36,713 nucleotides of DNA from an uncultured Alphaproteobacteria bacterium (GTDB lineage Bacteria; Pseudomonadota; Alphaproteobacteria; RF32; CAG-239): assembly GCA_944393725.1 (NCBI GenBank), contig CALYBC010000011.1:1-36713 (forward strand), read 5' to 3'. The position numbers were made by a program, and so were the translations under genes. The notes under the pieces are model-generated. The model had not been told where the DNA came from. It searched no databases and saw only the letters and a list, made by a program, of their open reading frames with translations. Every line of letters begins with the position of its first letter. Positions within the stretch are counted from its first letter, which is position 1. Shown piece after piece: positions 25,899-34,493 of the stretch.

Positions 25899-26786
25899 AT
25901 GAAAAGGCTGGGGTTTTTACTTGTTTTAGTAACCTTTCTCGCACCGTGCACGGTATCTTTTGCTACCGAATACGGCGATTTGTACCATGTTGAATGGTGT
26001 CCGTGCAATCCCGATGACCGCTACGGGCCGGACGGGGCCGAGGTTTTGGGTACTACGGTGATGTGCCCGTGCGATTCTACTTTTGACGGCTACAAAAAAA
26101 CTCTTGAAAAAGATTTGCGAGAAGTCGAACGCCAGACCAAAAAAGCCTTTCAAACCGCTAAAAGCTACAAGTACTATGTTGGTGTCGATTATAACAAGTC
26201 GCAGTTGAAAAGTGCCGGCGGTGTCACCAATTTTAATGAATTGATATTTTCTCAAGTCAACGGACTTGATGTACCTAATGATTTGCTGCTTGATGATCAG
26301 GATAATATCGGAATTGTACTTGGAACCAGACCCCACAAAAATTTTGGTATAGAGGCTTTTTATAATCGTACTTATAACAAAAATACCGTAACTCAAATCG
26401 ACAATGACACCATCGGTAATGTCGATTATCACATGGTTAACACCTTTGTTAGCAAATATCAGGCCTACGGTATTGATTTAATCGGCTATCTTCCGGTAAC
26501 TGATTATTTTGACTTTTTGGCTTTTGTTGGTCTTGGTAAGTATGAGTTTGACAATAAAGCCACTTTTGAGAAGAATTATCTTGAAGGTGGCACCGGCTCT
26601 CCGGCTGTTGACACTTCGTCTTTTGACTTTAGCGAAAGTCAATGGGCATGGCGTGTCGGTGGTGGCGTACAATTTAATATTGCGCGCGGCGTCGTACTAA
26701 GAAGTATGTATCGCTTCATCAAAGTTAATAGCGATGTCGTAAAGTATTTGCAAGAATTTTCAGTGGGAATTCGTTTCTTGTTCTGA
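25899..26786 (+). CDS. Outer-membrane beta-barrel protein (OmpA/OmpW-like size), first of a pair
   Basis: The 295-residue protein has a signal peptide (MKRLGFLLVLVTFLAPCTVSFA, cleaved before TEYGD). A Cys-containing N-terminal segment follows (EWCPCNPDD, VMCPCDSTFDG), then a short charged helix, then alternating beta-strands beginning YKYYVGVDYN and ending in FSVGIRFLF; a C-terminal Phe is the usual BAM signal of outer-membrane barrels. Conserved strands such as IDLIGYLPVTDYFDFLAFVGLGKYEFD and WAWRVGGGVQFNI reappear in the next gene. The family is close to the porin-like 8-strand barrels; the exact function is unknown. It lies 25 bases before its paralogue, so the two are probably one operon. 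Confidence 0.85.
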   Translation: MKRLGFLLVLVTFLAPCTVSFATEYGDLYHVEWCPCNPDDRYGPDGAEVLGTTVMCPCDSTFDGYKKTLEKDLREVERQTKKAFQTAKSYKYYVGVDYNKSQLKSAGGVTNFNELIFSQVNGLDVPNDLLLDDQDNIGIVLGTRPHKNFGIEAFYNRTYNKNTVTQIDNDTIGNVDYHMVNTFVSKYQAYGIDLIGYLPVTDYFDFLAFVGLGKYEFDNKATFEKNYLEGGTGSPAVDTSSFDFSESQWAWRVGGGVQFNIARGVVLRSMYRFIKVNSDVVKYLQEFSVGIRFLF

Positions 26787-26811
26787 TGTCAAAGGAAGGA
26801 ATCTTTAATTT

Positions 26812-27681
26812 ATGAAAAGGTTTTTGGTAATTACAGCATTAATTATGTTTCCCCTAGTATCTCACGCCCAATACTACGGAGATTACTATAATACCGGCTA
26901 CTATAACACCGGCAATTACAATGGTAGCTATAATACCGGTAATTATGGCAGTACTTCACAGCCGTCGGCCAATTACAACAATTCCGCTACCTCGCAATCT
27001 GCAACTACTAATAACTATTTTCCCGGTACTAACTATTATGCTCCACACAAAATTCAGCCTAAAAAACAACGCGAAATTGGTCAAATATCGGTCGGTGCCG
27101 ATTATGTATTAGGCTATTCGTCCTACAAAACCGTCGATTTTGTAGTTGACGCCGCTCTTACCGATGGTCAAAATTATGTGTCCGATACCAAAGATCTTGA
27201 TCGCAGTTTTAGTTCTTTGTCGCTGAACATAGGATGGCGTCCGTTGCGATATATCGGTATTGAAGCTTTTTATCAAACTTCACTTGACGATAATAAAGTT
27301 ACTTATACCGAGAGCTACAGCCATTATCCGGAATTTGCCCGTGGTGAGTATACCACCTCATATAAGGTCTACGGTCTAGATTTGCTGGGTTATGTACCTA
27401 TCAATGATTATATAGATTTCATTGCCTCAATCGGTGTCGGCAAATATGATGCCGAAGCTAAAGTAAAGGTCACGGCCTATGAGGACACCTCATATAACAA
27501 CCTGCGATCCTCCAGCAAGACATTTTCTGATTCTAAATGGGCTTGGCGTGTTGGCGGCGGTGCCGAGATTTGGTTAAGTAAACATCTGACCTTTAGAATC
27601 ATGGGACGTTGGACTAAGATTGATGGTGATTTCATGAAGTATATTACCGAAATTAACTTTGGTGTCAGATATCATTTCTAA
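26812..27681 (+). CDS. Outer-membrane beta-barrel protein with Tyr/Asn/Gly repeat, second of a pair
   Basis: The 289-residue protein has a signal peptide (MKRFLVITALIMFPLVSHA) and then a low-complexity stretch of about 45 residues built of YYNTGNYN-type units (GYYNTGNYNGSYNTGNYG). The barrel follows, with strands parallel to the preceding protein (GLDLLGYVPINDYIDFIASIGVGKYDAEAK; SKWAWRVGGGAEIWL) and a terminal FGVRYHF. It is therefore a paralogue by tandem duplication, with a different N-terminal extension. AGGAAGGA precedes the start. The gene converges on the methyltransferase at 27686 with only four bases between the stop codons and no visible terminator. Confidence 0.85.
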   Translation: MKRFLVITALIMFPLVSHAQYYGDYYNTGYYNTGNYNGSYNTGNYGSTSQPSANYNNSATSQSATTNNYFPGTNYYAPHKIQPKKQREIGQISVGADYVLGYSSYKTVDFVVDAALTDGQNYVSDTKDLDRSFSSLSLNIGWRPLRYIGIEAFYQTSLDDNKVTYTESYSHYPEFARGEYTTSYKVYGLDLLGYVPINDYIDFIASIGVGKYDAEAKVKVTAYEDTSYNNLRSSSKTFSDSKWAWRVGGGAEIWLSKHLTFRIMGRWTKIDGDFMKYITEINFGVRYHF

Positions 27682-27685
27682 AAAA

Positions 27686-28468
27686 TCAGAATAAGCCTTT
27701 TTTATTTAAGGCATCTTCAATTCTACGCTTGGCGAGGTTGCAGTACTCCTCATTATTGTCAACGCCGACAAATCTACGATTAAGCATTACTGCGGCAACA
27801 CCCGTTGAGCCGCTTCCCATAAACGGATCAAAAATTAAATCACCTTCGTGGGTTGAAGCTTCAATAATTCTGGTCAGCAAAGCCAAAGGTTTTTGTGTCG
27901 GGTGCTTACCAAATTTCTTTTCATCAGGAGGCGTAGCTGCTATAGCCCACACGGTTCGCATTTGGTGATTTGGCTTTTTAATAAAATCTTTGGGAAAGTT
28001 GCCGTTTTTCATCGCCGTATAATTAAAATAGTGTTTAGCCTTTTTGTTCTTTCTGGCCCAAACCAAACTTTCGTGACTGGCGGTAAAATACTTGCAAGAA
28101 AGGTTAGGGCTGGCATTAGGCTTAAACCAAATTACATCATTTAAAATATGAAAACCAAGTTGTTGCATGGCATATCCGCAAGGATGAATACTGTGGTATG
28201 TTCCGGATACCCAGATGGTGCCGTTAGGCTTTAACAATCTTTGGCATTCAGCTAGCCACTTCTTATGAAATTCAAAATTTGCCTCGACGCCGCGGCAACT
28301 ATCCCACTTTCCTTTATTTATGGATACCAGTTTACCGTTTTGGCAGCTTGTGCCGACATTTGATATCATATAAGGAGGGTCGGCAAATATCATATCAAAA
28401 GACGCATCCGGAGTTTTTTTCATAAACTCAAAACTGTCTTGATGAAATATTTTGTAGTCATTATCCAT
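27686..28468 (-). CDS. Site-specific DNA methyltransferase (N4-cytosine/N6-adenine), beta-type order
   Basis: The 260-residue protein has catalytic motif IV DPPY near residue 30 (MIFADPPYMIS) and the SAM-binding motif DPFMGSGSTGVAA near residue 215. This order, catalytic first, is that of the beta class (DpnA, MboII, RsrI). HPTQKP is the usual motif X lead-in. DPPY suits N6-adenine methylation. It is shorter than CcrM and lacks the CcrM C-terminal extension. GGAGG lies seven bases from the start. No restriction endonuclease is adjacent, so it may be an orphan epigenetic enzyme or a remnant of a restriction system. The recognition site cannot be read from the sequence. Confidence 0.92.
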   Translation of the reverse strand: MDNDYKIFHQDSFEFMKKTPDASFDMIFADPPYMISNVGTSCQNGKLVSINKGKWDSCRGVEANFEFHKKWLAECQRLLKPNGTIWVSGTYHSIHPCGYAMQQLGFHILNDVIWFKPNASPNLSCKYFTASHESLVWARKNKKAKHYFNYTAMKNGNFPKDFIKKPNHQMRTVWAIAATPPDEKKFGKHPTQKPLALLTRIIEASTHEGDLIFDPFMGSGSTGVAAVMLNRRFVGVDNNEEYCNLAKRRIEDALNKKGLF

Positions 28469-28544
28469 TTATTGTCCTCCTCTGGTAACAATATGCCTTT
28501 ACGAAAATTTTTAATCAATCGTAAATTAGTTTTAATCCAACAAA

Positions 28545-28572
28545 AAACGCCGCTTTTTAAAGAGCGGCGTTT
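28545..28572 (-). terminator. Rho-independent terminator of the Cys-rich lipoprotein gene
   Basis: AAACGCCGCT / AGCGGCGTTT stem with an eight-base loop. On the minus strand it is followed by a T-rich run and lies just after the stop at 28593. Confidence 0.88.
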
Positions 28573-28592
28573 GTACAATATTATAAAATGAT

Positions 28593-29087
28593 TTACTTTA
28601 CTTCTTCAAGAACAACGGTATTACCGTTTCTATACATTATCTGATTATTGCCGCACGAAGCACCTTCACAAGAAACTTTTTCATACGAAACCTCTGAAGA
28701 AGTTTTAGGTTCATATACGGTTCTGGTAGTGGTTTTTTTGTATACGACCTCTACAGGTTCTTTGGTCTCGGTAACTGTAGGTGCACAGTTGTTCTGCGGG
28801 CATCCGCAAGAAGCACAACCGCAATTATTTTGAGCCGACACAATCTTAACCGGTGGGCAGCAATTTCTGCAACGATTCGATTCGCGATAACGGAACTCTT
28901 GAACCGGAACTACTTGCGGCATTTTTCGATATGTGTATTTATAGCAAGTTCTGCCGTCAAAATAATCGCAATCGGCAGGAGCTTGTGCAACCGTACGATA
29001 AGTTCTTACCGGTTCATCATTAGAATCAAAGCAAGCACAGCCCGACAGAGCTGCAGCCGCTAGAATTATTCCCAAAAATTTTTTCAT
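28593..29087 (-). CDS. Cysteine-rich lipoprotein of unknown function
   Basis: The 164-residue protein has a lipoprotein signal (MKKFLGIILAAAALSGC) with lipobox LSGC and lipidated Cys17. The mature part carries Cys clusters (RCRNCCPP, NNCGCASCGCPQNNC) and a Thr/Val-rich region. I know no family match. Cys-rich lipoproteins of this kind may sit in the outer membrane beside the Cys-rich giant protein encoded earlier in the window, but the link is only shared composition. It has its own terminator. Confidence 0.8.
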   Translation of the reverse strand: MKKFLGIILAAAALSGCACFDSNDEPVRTYRTVAQAPADCDYFDGRTCYKYTYRKMPQVVPVQEFRYRESNRCRNCCPPVKIVSAQNNCGCASCGCPQNNCAPTVTETKEPVEVVYKKTTTRTVYEPKTSSEVSYEKVSCEGASCGNNQIMYRNGNTVVLEEVK

Positions 29088-29196
29088 ATTAAAACCCCTC
29101 TAAAGCATATTGTTTTGTCCAAAAAACTCCAATTTTTATCCAATATATATAATGTTTAGCCTAAAATCAAGCTTTTAAATTTTTGACAAGTTCATG

Positions 29197-29661
29197 TTAT
29201 TGCTTCGGTGCCGGAAAATGTAATATTTTTTTTGCAGGTTTTTGGTCTTTTTTCACTTCCGGTTTATAACCACCTTCGGTACATAATAATTTATCCGTAT
29301 CATAAATTTTGCATTTTACCGGCGTAACACTGTCCTTTTCAACTAAATCACCATCATTATCCCTGGCAAAGACCAAGGTGTTACATCCCAGTTGTCCGCA
29401 GTTAAATGGTGCATTCAAAATAAATACAAAATCCTGATTGGGATATTTAGCTACATAAAAATCCTCAAACCTAACCTCTTTCGGTAGTTCATCAGAGGCC
29501 GGTCCGAATTCTCCGTCAAAAATATTAAATGTTTCTTCTTTTGTGATGCCCAGCTCATTTAAATTCTCGCTTGCACCACTATAGAATAAATATAGCTCAG
29601 CTGCTTTTGCATTAAAAGCAACTCCCAAAAACAGGCTAAACAGCAATGCGGTATATTTCAT
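29197..29661 (-). CDS. Small exported protein of unknown function
   Basis: The 154-residue protein starts with a Sec signal peptide (MKYTALLFSLFLGVAFNAKAA, cleavage near AKAA). The mature part is acidic with paired Cys residues (NCGQLGCN, CKIYD, LLCTE) that could form periplasmic disulfides, and a Lys/Pro-rich tail. I see no known motif. The 109 bases to the lipoprotein gene hold only AT-rich sequence. Confidence 0.7.
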   Translation of the reverse strand: MKYTALLFSLFLGVAFNAKAAELYLFYSGASENLNELGITKEETFNIFDGEFGPASDELPKEVRFEDFYVAKYPNQDFVFILNAPFNCGQLGCNTLVFARDNDGDLVEKDSVTPVKCKIYDTDKLLCTEGGYKPEVKKDQKPAKKILHFPAPKQ

Positions 29662-29753
29662 TTTTTTACTCCGCTGTGGTCAAAAATTAAATACTTTTTA
29701 GTAGTTTATAGTTAAATTATTAAAATAATCTTTAACATAATCGAGGAATTACA

Positions 29754-31160
29754 ATGAAATTAAATAAATTGGTAAATACTTCAGCAGATATTGAGATAAA
29801 AGGTATAACCAACGATTCCAGAGAGGTTTCGTCAGGTTTTTTGTTTGGAGCGGTTCCTGATACGACATATGTTGCCGATGCTGTTTCCAAAGGTGCGGTT
29901 GCAATCATCGTCCCGCAAGATTACGAAGGAGATGCAAAAGGTGTTGAGTTTATCCGTTCCGAAAATCCGTCTTACACCTACGCTCAAGCCGTTGCAAAAT
30001 ACTATGGTAAAACGCCGGAGCATTTGGCAGCCGTAACCGGTACAAACGGTAAGACTTCCATTGCTGATTTTGTGCGGCAGGTTTTGACCATGATGGGGTA
30101 TAAAGCAGCCAGTATCGGTACATTGGGACTTATTGTCGGTAATGAAGAGCCGATTCCTTCTCCAAATACTACTCCCAATAATGTAGCTTTACACCGCGAG
30201 CTTAAAAAAATAGCCGACGATGGAGTTAATTACGCTATTTTGGAAGCTTCAAGCCACGGTCTGCATCAAAATCGCCTTGGCGGGTTAACCTTTGAGGTTG
30301 CCGGTTTTACTAATTTGACCCGAGACCATCTGGACTATCACAAAACTTTTGAAAATTATTTGGACGCCAAGTTGATTTTATTTAGGCAAAATTTAAAGCA
30401 GGGAGGTACAGCGGTTTTGAATGCCGATATTGATGTCTACGGTAAAATAGCCGCAGTTTGTGAACAAAGAGGGCAAAAGATAATATCCTACGGTGTCGGC
30501 GGACAGGATATAAAATTGCTAAACTCCGAAGCATTGCCTCATGGGCAAAGGCTTGATATTGAATATTTCGGGCAGCAAAAAAGCATAGAAATCCCGTTGG
30601 TTGGCAAATTTCAAGCTATGAATGTCCTGTGTGCCTTAGGTATATTGGCAGCTTTTACCGGTTTACCGGATGATGTTATAAATTATATTGGTAAAATCAA
30701 AGGGGCAAAAGGCCGCTTAGAACTTGTAGGTACAACAGTTAACGGAGCCGGAGTTTATGTCGATTATGCACATACGCCGGATGCTTTGGAAAATGTTTTA
30801 CAAGCTCTTCGTCCGCACACTCAAGGCAGATTGCATGTTGTTTTTGGTTGCGGCGGCAATCGCGATTCCGGTAAGCGCCCGATAATGGGAAAAATTGCAC
30901 ATGATTTAGCTGATGTCGTTTATGTCACCGATGATAATCCTCGTTTTGAAGAAGCTGAAGATATCAGGAATGAAATCATACCGGCATGCCCCGGAGCATA
31001 TAATATTGGCGACCGAGCTAAAGCCATTCAGATGGCTATAGATAATCTATTACCAGGAGATGTTTTGGTCGTAGCCGGTAAAGGACACGAAACCGGACAA
31101 TATATCAAAGGGGAGATAAAGCATTTTAGCGATCATGAAGAAATATTGAAAAACATATAG
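29754..31160 (+). CDS. murE: UDP-MurNAc-tripeptide (meso-DAP) ligase
   Basis: The 468-residue enzyme adds meso-diaminopimelate to UDP-MurNAc-L-Ala-D-Glu in peptidoglycan precursor synthesis. An N-terminal UDP-binding domain (TNDSREVSSGFLFGAV) is followed by the ATP-binding VTGTNGKTS (Lys100) and a C-terminal domain with the DNPR motif at 394-397 that marks DAP rather than Lys specificity. It stands alone here, not in a dcw cluster with murF/mraY, although ftsB lies opposite. The start ATG has GAGGA upstream. A bidirectional terminator follows. Confidence 0.96.
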   Translation: MKLNKLVNTSADIEIKGITNDSREVSSGFLFGAVPDTTYVADAVSKGAVAIIVPQDYEGDAKGVEFIRSENPSYTYAQAVAKYYGKTPEHLAAVTGTNGKTSIADFVRQVLTMMGYKAASIGTLGLIVGNEEPIPSPNTTPNNVALHRELKKIADDGVNYAILEASSHGLHQNRLGGLTFEVAGFTNLTRDHLDYHKTFENYLDAKLILFRQNLKQGGTAVLNADIDVYGKIAAVCEQRGQKIISYGVGGQDIKLLNSEALPHGQRLDIEYFGQQKSIEIPLVGKFQAMNVLCALGILAAFTGLPDDVINYIGKIKGAKGRLELVGTTVNGAGVYVDYAHTPDALENVLQALRPHTQGRLHVVFGCGGNRDSGKRPIMGKIAHDLADVVYVTDDNPRFEEAEDIRNEIIPACPGAYNIGDRAKAIQMAIDNLLPGDVLVVAGKGHETGQYIKGEIKHFSDHEEILKNI

Positions 31161-31165
31161 ATATA

Positions 31166-31198
31166 AAAAAGGCTTGAATCAAAAGTTCAAGCCTTTTT
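31166..31198. terminator. Bidirectional terminator between murE and the ftsB-like gene
   Basis: A 13-bp stem AAAAAGGCTTGAA / TTCAAGCCTTTTT with a seven-base loop. The A and T runs suit both converging genes. Confidence 0.92.
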
Positions 31199-31200
31199 AC

Positions 31201-31521
31201 TTAATCAATGTCGCTGTCTAATATAATAAACTCGTCATCGGCAGCCATATTTAAAACTACTCTGGCTCTCTCATCTAACAAGTCTATGTCTAGGCTATTA
31301 TCGGAAAGGTGCTGTACTTTTCTTTGCAACCTTTGCAGTTGCTCGGAGTATTGTTTGGCTGTTTTCTGAGCCTGAGCAATTTCTTCTTTCAAGGCAAAAT
31401 AGCGATAGATGTTTCTCTCGCCGCAAAAACTATGAAATCCAAAATATACCACAATAAAACAACTGATTAATATTAACCAATATTGTCTGAATTTTTTTTG
31501 AATATCCAAGCCGAAATCCAT
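31201..31521 (-). CDS. ftsB: Septum-formation initiator, FtsB/DivIC family
   Basis: The 106-residue protein has one membrane span at ~14-32 (WLILISCFIVVYFGFHSF) followed by an extended coiled coil (ALKEEIAQAQKTAKQYSEQLQRLQ) and the conserved end LDERARVVLNMAADDEFIIL. This is the divisome FtsB/DivIC plan, in which it pairs with FtsL and FtsQ. Its position next to murE but outside any visible cell-division cluster is typical of scattered genes in reduced genomes. The stop overlaps the border of the terminator at 31166-31198. Confidence 0.88.
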   Translation of the reverse strand: MDFGLDIQKKFRQYWLILISCFIVVYFGFHSFCGERNIYRYFALKEEIAQAQKTAKQYSEQLQRLQRKVQHLSDNSLDIDLLDERARVVLNMAADDEFIILDSDID

Positions 31522-31655
31522 AATATCTAAGTGCCTTTTTTAATTTTTATAATCTTTATTTCAAGCAAGACTCGCTCACTTTTTTAATATGCAATAAGTC
31601 AAACAGATTAAAGTTAAGAATTAGTTTAACGAAAGTGTTTTTTATAAAAAAAAAT

Positions 31656-31677
31656 CCTGCCGTTTGGACGGCAGGAA
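31656..31677 (-). terminator. Rho-independent terminator for the small lipoprotein gene
   Basis: Stem TCCTGCCGT / ACGGCAGGA with a four-base loop. On the minus strand it is followed by nine T, just after the stop at 31696. Confidence 0.93.
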
Positions 31678-31695
31678 AAGTATTTGGTAATCATT

Positions 31696-32118
31696 TTACC
31701 AATCGGATGCAACGCAGTTATTTCCTTGCCACTTCCACGCGACAACTTTGTCGTCGTTTAGCAGAAATACGGTTTTACAAACATATTCTACCTCATATCC
31801 CGGAGACCAGAACGGACCGTCAAATTGATATTCATTCAAAAACGGATAATAAATATCATCTTGTCCATAAAGTTCACCGGCAGGTGCATAGGTATAATAT
31901 TCTGAAGGCACAAACACATCATTAACATTGGTATAAGCCAGCACCATGGTGTTGTCATTAATAATTTTTATCGCCGAAGGGGCACCGAATTTTTTAATTA
32001 TTTCGGCCTCAGAGGCTCCCATATATTTATTGAGCATATTGTCATAATCTTGAGCGGTGGCACAAGCGGCAATCGCAACAAGGGCACAAAGTGTCATGTT
32101 TTTACTAAAAAAATTCAT
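31696..32118 (-). CDS. Small lipoprotein, possible SmpA/BamE-like N-terminal fold
   Basis: The 140-residue protein has a signal with lipobox IAAC around Cys19. The segment MGASEAEIIKKFGAPSAI, then VLAYTN, is reminiscent of the BamE/SmpA 'helix, G-x-P, strand' pattern, but it is longer, with an aromatic C-terminal half (FWSPGYEVEY, AWKWQGNNC). A role at the outer membrane is an inference. Confidence 0.72.
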   Translation of the reverse strand: MNFFSKNMTLCALVAIAACATAQDYDNMLNKYMGASEAEIIKKFGAPSAIKIINDNTMVLAYTNVNDVFVPSEYYTYAPAGELYGQDDIYYPFLNEYQFDGPFWSPGYEVEYVCKTVFLLNDDKVVAWKWQGNNCVASDW

Positions 32119-32180
32119 TATCCTATCTCCTTATGAAAAAAATACATAAGTATAGATAAGACTTACTCAAGAAATTTCAA

Positions 32181-32837
32181 TTAGTGATAAGTTCTGATAA
32201 GAGAGCTTAAAATGCCTTGAACTTTAACTCTGGTAGCCGGAAATCTTCTGGTTTCGTAGGCCTCGTTTTTGGGAATTAACAAAACATCTGTTCCATCTTT
32301 TTTGATTTGCTTAAGTGTTGCCTCCGAGTTATCGACCAAAGCCACGACAATATCTCCGTTTTGTGCGGTATCGGCTTTTTTTATAATAACGGTATCACCG
32401 TTAAGAATACCGGCCTCGATCATTGAATCACCTTCTATTTTAAGGGCGTAATATTCGCCGTTTCCGAGCATATCTGCCGGTAGAGAAATTTTATCGGTTT
32501 CGTTTGCAATGGCTTCAATAGGAGTTCCGGCGGCAATTTTACCATATAGCGGGATTTCTACATCGTTTGCGGCAACAAGTTTTTCTTTGGCTTTTTCTTC
32601 AGCAACAATGCTCGAAGGTTTGAGTTTGGGCAGTTTTAGTACTTCCAAAGCTCGAGCTTTGTGGGGAAGTTTGCGGATAAAACCGCGTTCGACCAAAGCA
32701 TCTAACAAAGCGTGAATGCCGGATTTTGACTTTAAGCCGAGAGCTTCTTTCATCTCGTCAAAAGACGGACAACATCCGGTTTCTCTTGTTGTTTTATGAA
32801 TAAACATCAAAAGGCGATACTGTTTAGGTGTCAACAT
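32181..32837 (-). CDS. lexA: SOS repressor LexA
   Basis: The 218-residue repressor has an N-terminal winged HTH ([36 protein letters not shown]). Then come the autocleavage site Ala103-Gly104 ([10 protein letters not shown]), catalytic Ser138 (GDSM) and Lys176 (ATLKQI). RecA-stimulated self-cleavage would release SOS genes. GGGGAG precedes the start. An alphaproteobacterial LexA box overlaps its own promoter, indicating autoregulation. The length and motif spacing are complete. Confidence 0.96.
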   Translation of the reverse strand: MLTPKQYRLLMFIHKTTRETGCCPSFDEMKEALGLKSKSGIHALLDALVERGFIRKLPHKARALEVLKLPKLKPSSIVAEEKAKEKLVAANDVEIPLYGKIAAGTPIEAIANETDKISLPADMLGNGEYYALKIEGDSMIEAGILNGDTVIIKKADTAQNGDIVVALVDNSEATLKQIKKDGTDVLLIPKNEAYETRRFPATRVKVQGILSSLIRTYH

Positions 32838-32873
32838 TTTGCATAATCTCCCCTCTGGTTGCTATATACATAT

Positions 32874-32888
32874 GTTCTAATTTAGTTC
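32874..32888. promoter_or_regulatory. Alphaproteobacterial LexA box (GTTC-N7-GTTC)
   Basis: GTTC (32874-32877), seven bases, then GTTC (32885-32888) is the direct-repeat operator known for alphaproteobacterial LexA. It overlaps the lexA -10 and lies in the lexA-lysS intergenic region, 37 bases before the lexA start. Confidence 0.85.
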
Positions 32889-32902
32889 TTTGAGTATGTC
32901 AA
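32874..32902 (-). promoter_or_regulatory. lexA promoter
   Basis: On the minus strand, TTGACA (32902-32897), 17 bp, then TAGAAC (32879-32874). The operator covers the spacer and the -10. Confidence 0.6.
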
Positions 32903-32947
32903 CGATTTTTAACAAGTATAAAAGATTATATGGATAACAAATATTTA

Positions 32948-32977
32948 TTGAAAAAATTTTTTGAATATGCTTATATC
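32948..32977 (+). promoter_or_regulatory. lysS promoter
   Basis: TTGAAA (32948-32953), 18 bp, then TATATC (32972-32977). lysS starts at 33018 with AGGAAAC upstream. Confidence 0.5.
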
Positions 32978-33017
32978 GGAAATAGTTGTTTATAAGAAAC
33001 TTTTTTAGGAAACAGAA

Positions 33018-34490
33018 ATGACAGTTGAAAGCAATATTCATCGCGAATCAAGACTTAATAAGTTAAAAAATCTTCAGCAAATGGGTTACAACCCGTATCC
33101 CTACAGATTTAAGCCTACGGCATATGCTGCCGATTTACAGGAAAAATATAAAGAACTGCCCGCTGGCACCGATACCGAAGACAGAGTTGTCGTTGCAGGC
33201 AGAGCCATGGCTGTTCGCAACAACGGAATGTTTATTGACATAAAGGATTATAGCGGCAAGATTCAAGCTTTTTGCCACAAAAATCACTTGTCGGCAGAAG
33301 ATTTGGAAATTTTGAAAAATCTTGATGTCGGAGATATAGTTGGTGTTGCTGGATATGTTCGTCGTACGCCACGCGGTGAATTATCAATAGCCGCCGAAAA
33401 ATTTGATATTATATCAAAATCTTTGCAGGCTTTGCCTGAGAAGTTTCATGGTCTGACCGATGTTGAGGCACGGTATCGTCAAAGATATGTTGATTTTATC
33501 ATGAATGAAGACAGCAAAGAGATATTTAGGAAGAGATGTGCCATCACTTCGGCAGTTCGTCATTACTTTGAACAACACGGATTTTTAGAGGTTGAAACTC
33601 CGATGTTACATCCGATTATGGGTGGTGCTAACGCCAAGCCGTTCATCACTCACCACAACAAATTGGATATGGACTTATTCTTGCGTATAGCACCGGAATT
33701 ATATTTGAAGAAATTAGTTGTCGGTGGTTTTGACAGAGTTTTTGAAATCGGCCGCAACTTCAGGAATGAAGGTATAGATAAAACCCATAATCCGGAATTT
33801 ACCGGTTTAGAAGCGTATCAAGCCTACGCCGATTATAATGATATGGCCGAGCTAATTCCCGATTTAATGCGGTTTGTAGCCAAAGAAGTTTTAGGTACTA
33901 CGGTTATACATTTTAGAGGAAACGAGATAGATTTGGCTAAGCCTTTTGCCAAAAAATCAATGATAGATTTGGTTAAAGAATATACCGGAGTTGATTTTAT
34001 GGAAGCCAATACCCTGGAAGAAGCGCAAGCTATGGCTAAATCCATAGGAGTTGATGCGTCTGACTGCATTTCTTGGGGAAAGGTAATTTCTGAGGTGTTT
34101 GACGCCAAGGTAGAAGCTAATTTGATACAGCCGATATTGGTAATGGATATGCCGAGGGATATTTCTCCGTTAGCCAAAACACACCGCAATAATCCGCGTT
34201 TGGTCGAGCATTTTGATGCTTATGTCTGCGGAATGGAAATGGGCTGTGCTTATTCGGAATTGTCCAATCCTTTAGAGCAAAGAGAGCGCTTTGAGGCTCA
34301 ATGCGCTGATAGAGAGAAGGGCGATGACGAGGCTCAAATGCTGGATGAAGACTTTATCAATGCACTGGAAAATGGCTTTCCGCCAAGTGGGGGCATGGGT
34401 ATGGGAATTGACAGGTTAGCAATTTTGCTCACCGATGCCGAAACCATTCGCGATGTTATAGCCTTCCCGACCATGAGAAGAAAAGACTAG
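33018..34490 (+). CDS. lysS: Lysyl-tRNA synthetase, class II
   Basis: The 490-residue enzyme charges tRNA-Lys. An N-terminal OB fold ([21 protein letters not shown]) is followed by the class II core: motif 1 ([16 protein letters not shown]), motif 2 ([20 protein letters not shown], around 245-265) and motif 3 ([11 protein letters not shown], around 460). The length fits bacterial LysS. Many alphaproteobacteria instead use the unrelated class I enzyme LysK, so the class II form is informative about the lineage. The next gene starts three bases after its stop, suggesting co-transcription. Confidence 0.97.
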   Translation: MTVESNIHRESRLNKLKNLQQMGYNPYPYRFKPTAYAADLQEKYKELPAGTDTEDRVVVAGRAMAVRNNGMFIDIKDYSGKIQAFCHKNHLSAEDLEILKNLDVGDIVGVAGYVRRTPRGELSIAAEKFDIISKSLQALPEKFHGLTDVEARYRQRYVDFIMNEDSKEIFRKRCAITSAVRHYFEQHGFLEVETPMLHPIMGGANAKPFITHHNKLDMDLFLRIAPELYLKKLVVGGFDRVFEIGRNFRNEGIDKTHNPEFTGLEAYQAYADYNDMAELIPDLMRFVAKEVLGTTVIHFRGNEIDLAKPFAKKSMIDLVKEYTGVDFMEANTLEEAQAMAKSIGVDASDCISWGKVISEVFDAKVEANLIQPILVMDMPRDISPLAKTHRNNPRLVEHFDAYVCGMEMGCAYSELSNPLEQRERFEAQCADREKGDDEAQMLDEDFINALENGFPPSGGMGMGIDRLAILLTDAETIRDVIAFPTMRRKD

Positions 34491-34493
34491 AAC

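Noticed and set aside
25926..26432. 168-residue minus-strand frame inside the first barrel gene
   Set aside because: It is antisense to a gene with signal peptide and barrel features, and has no SD or family likeness.
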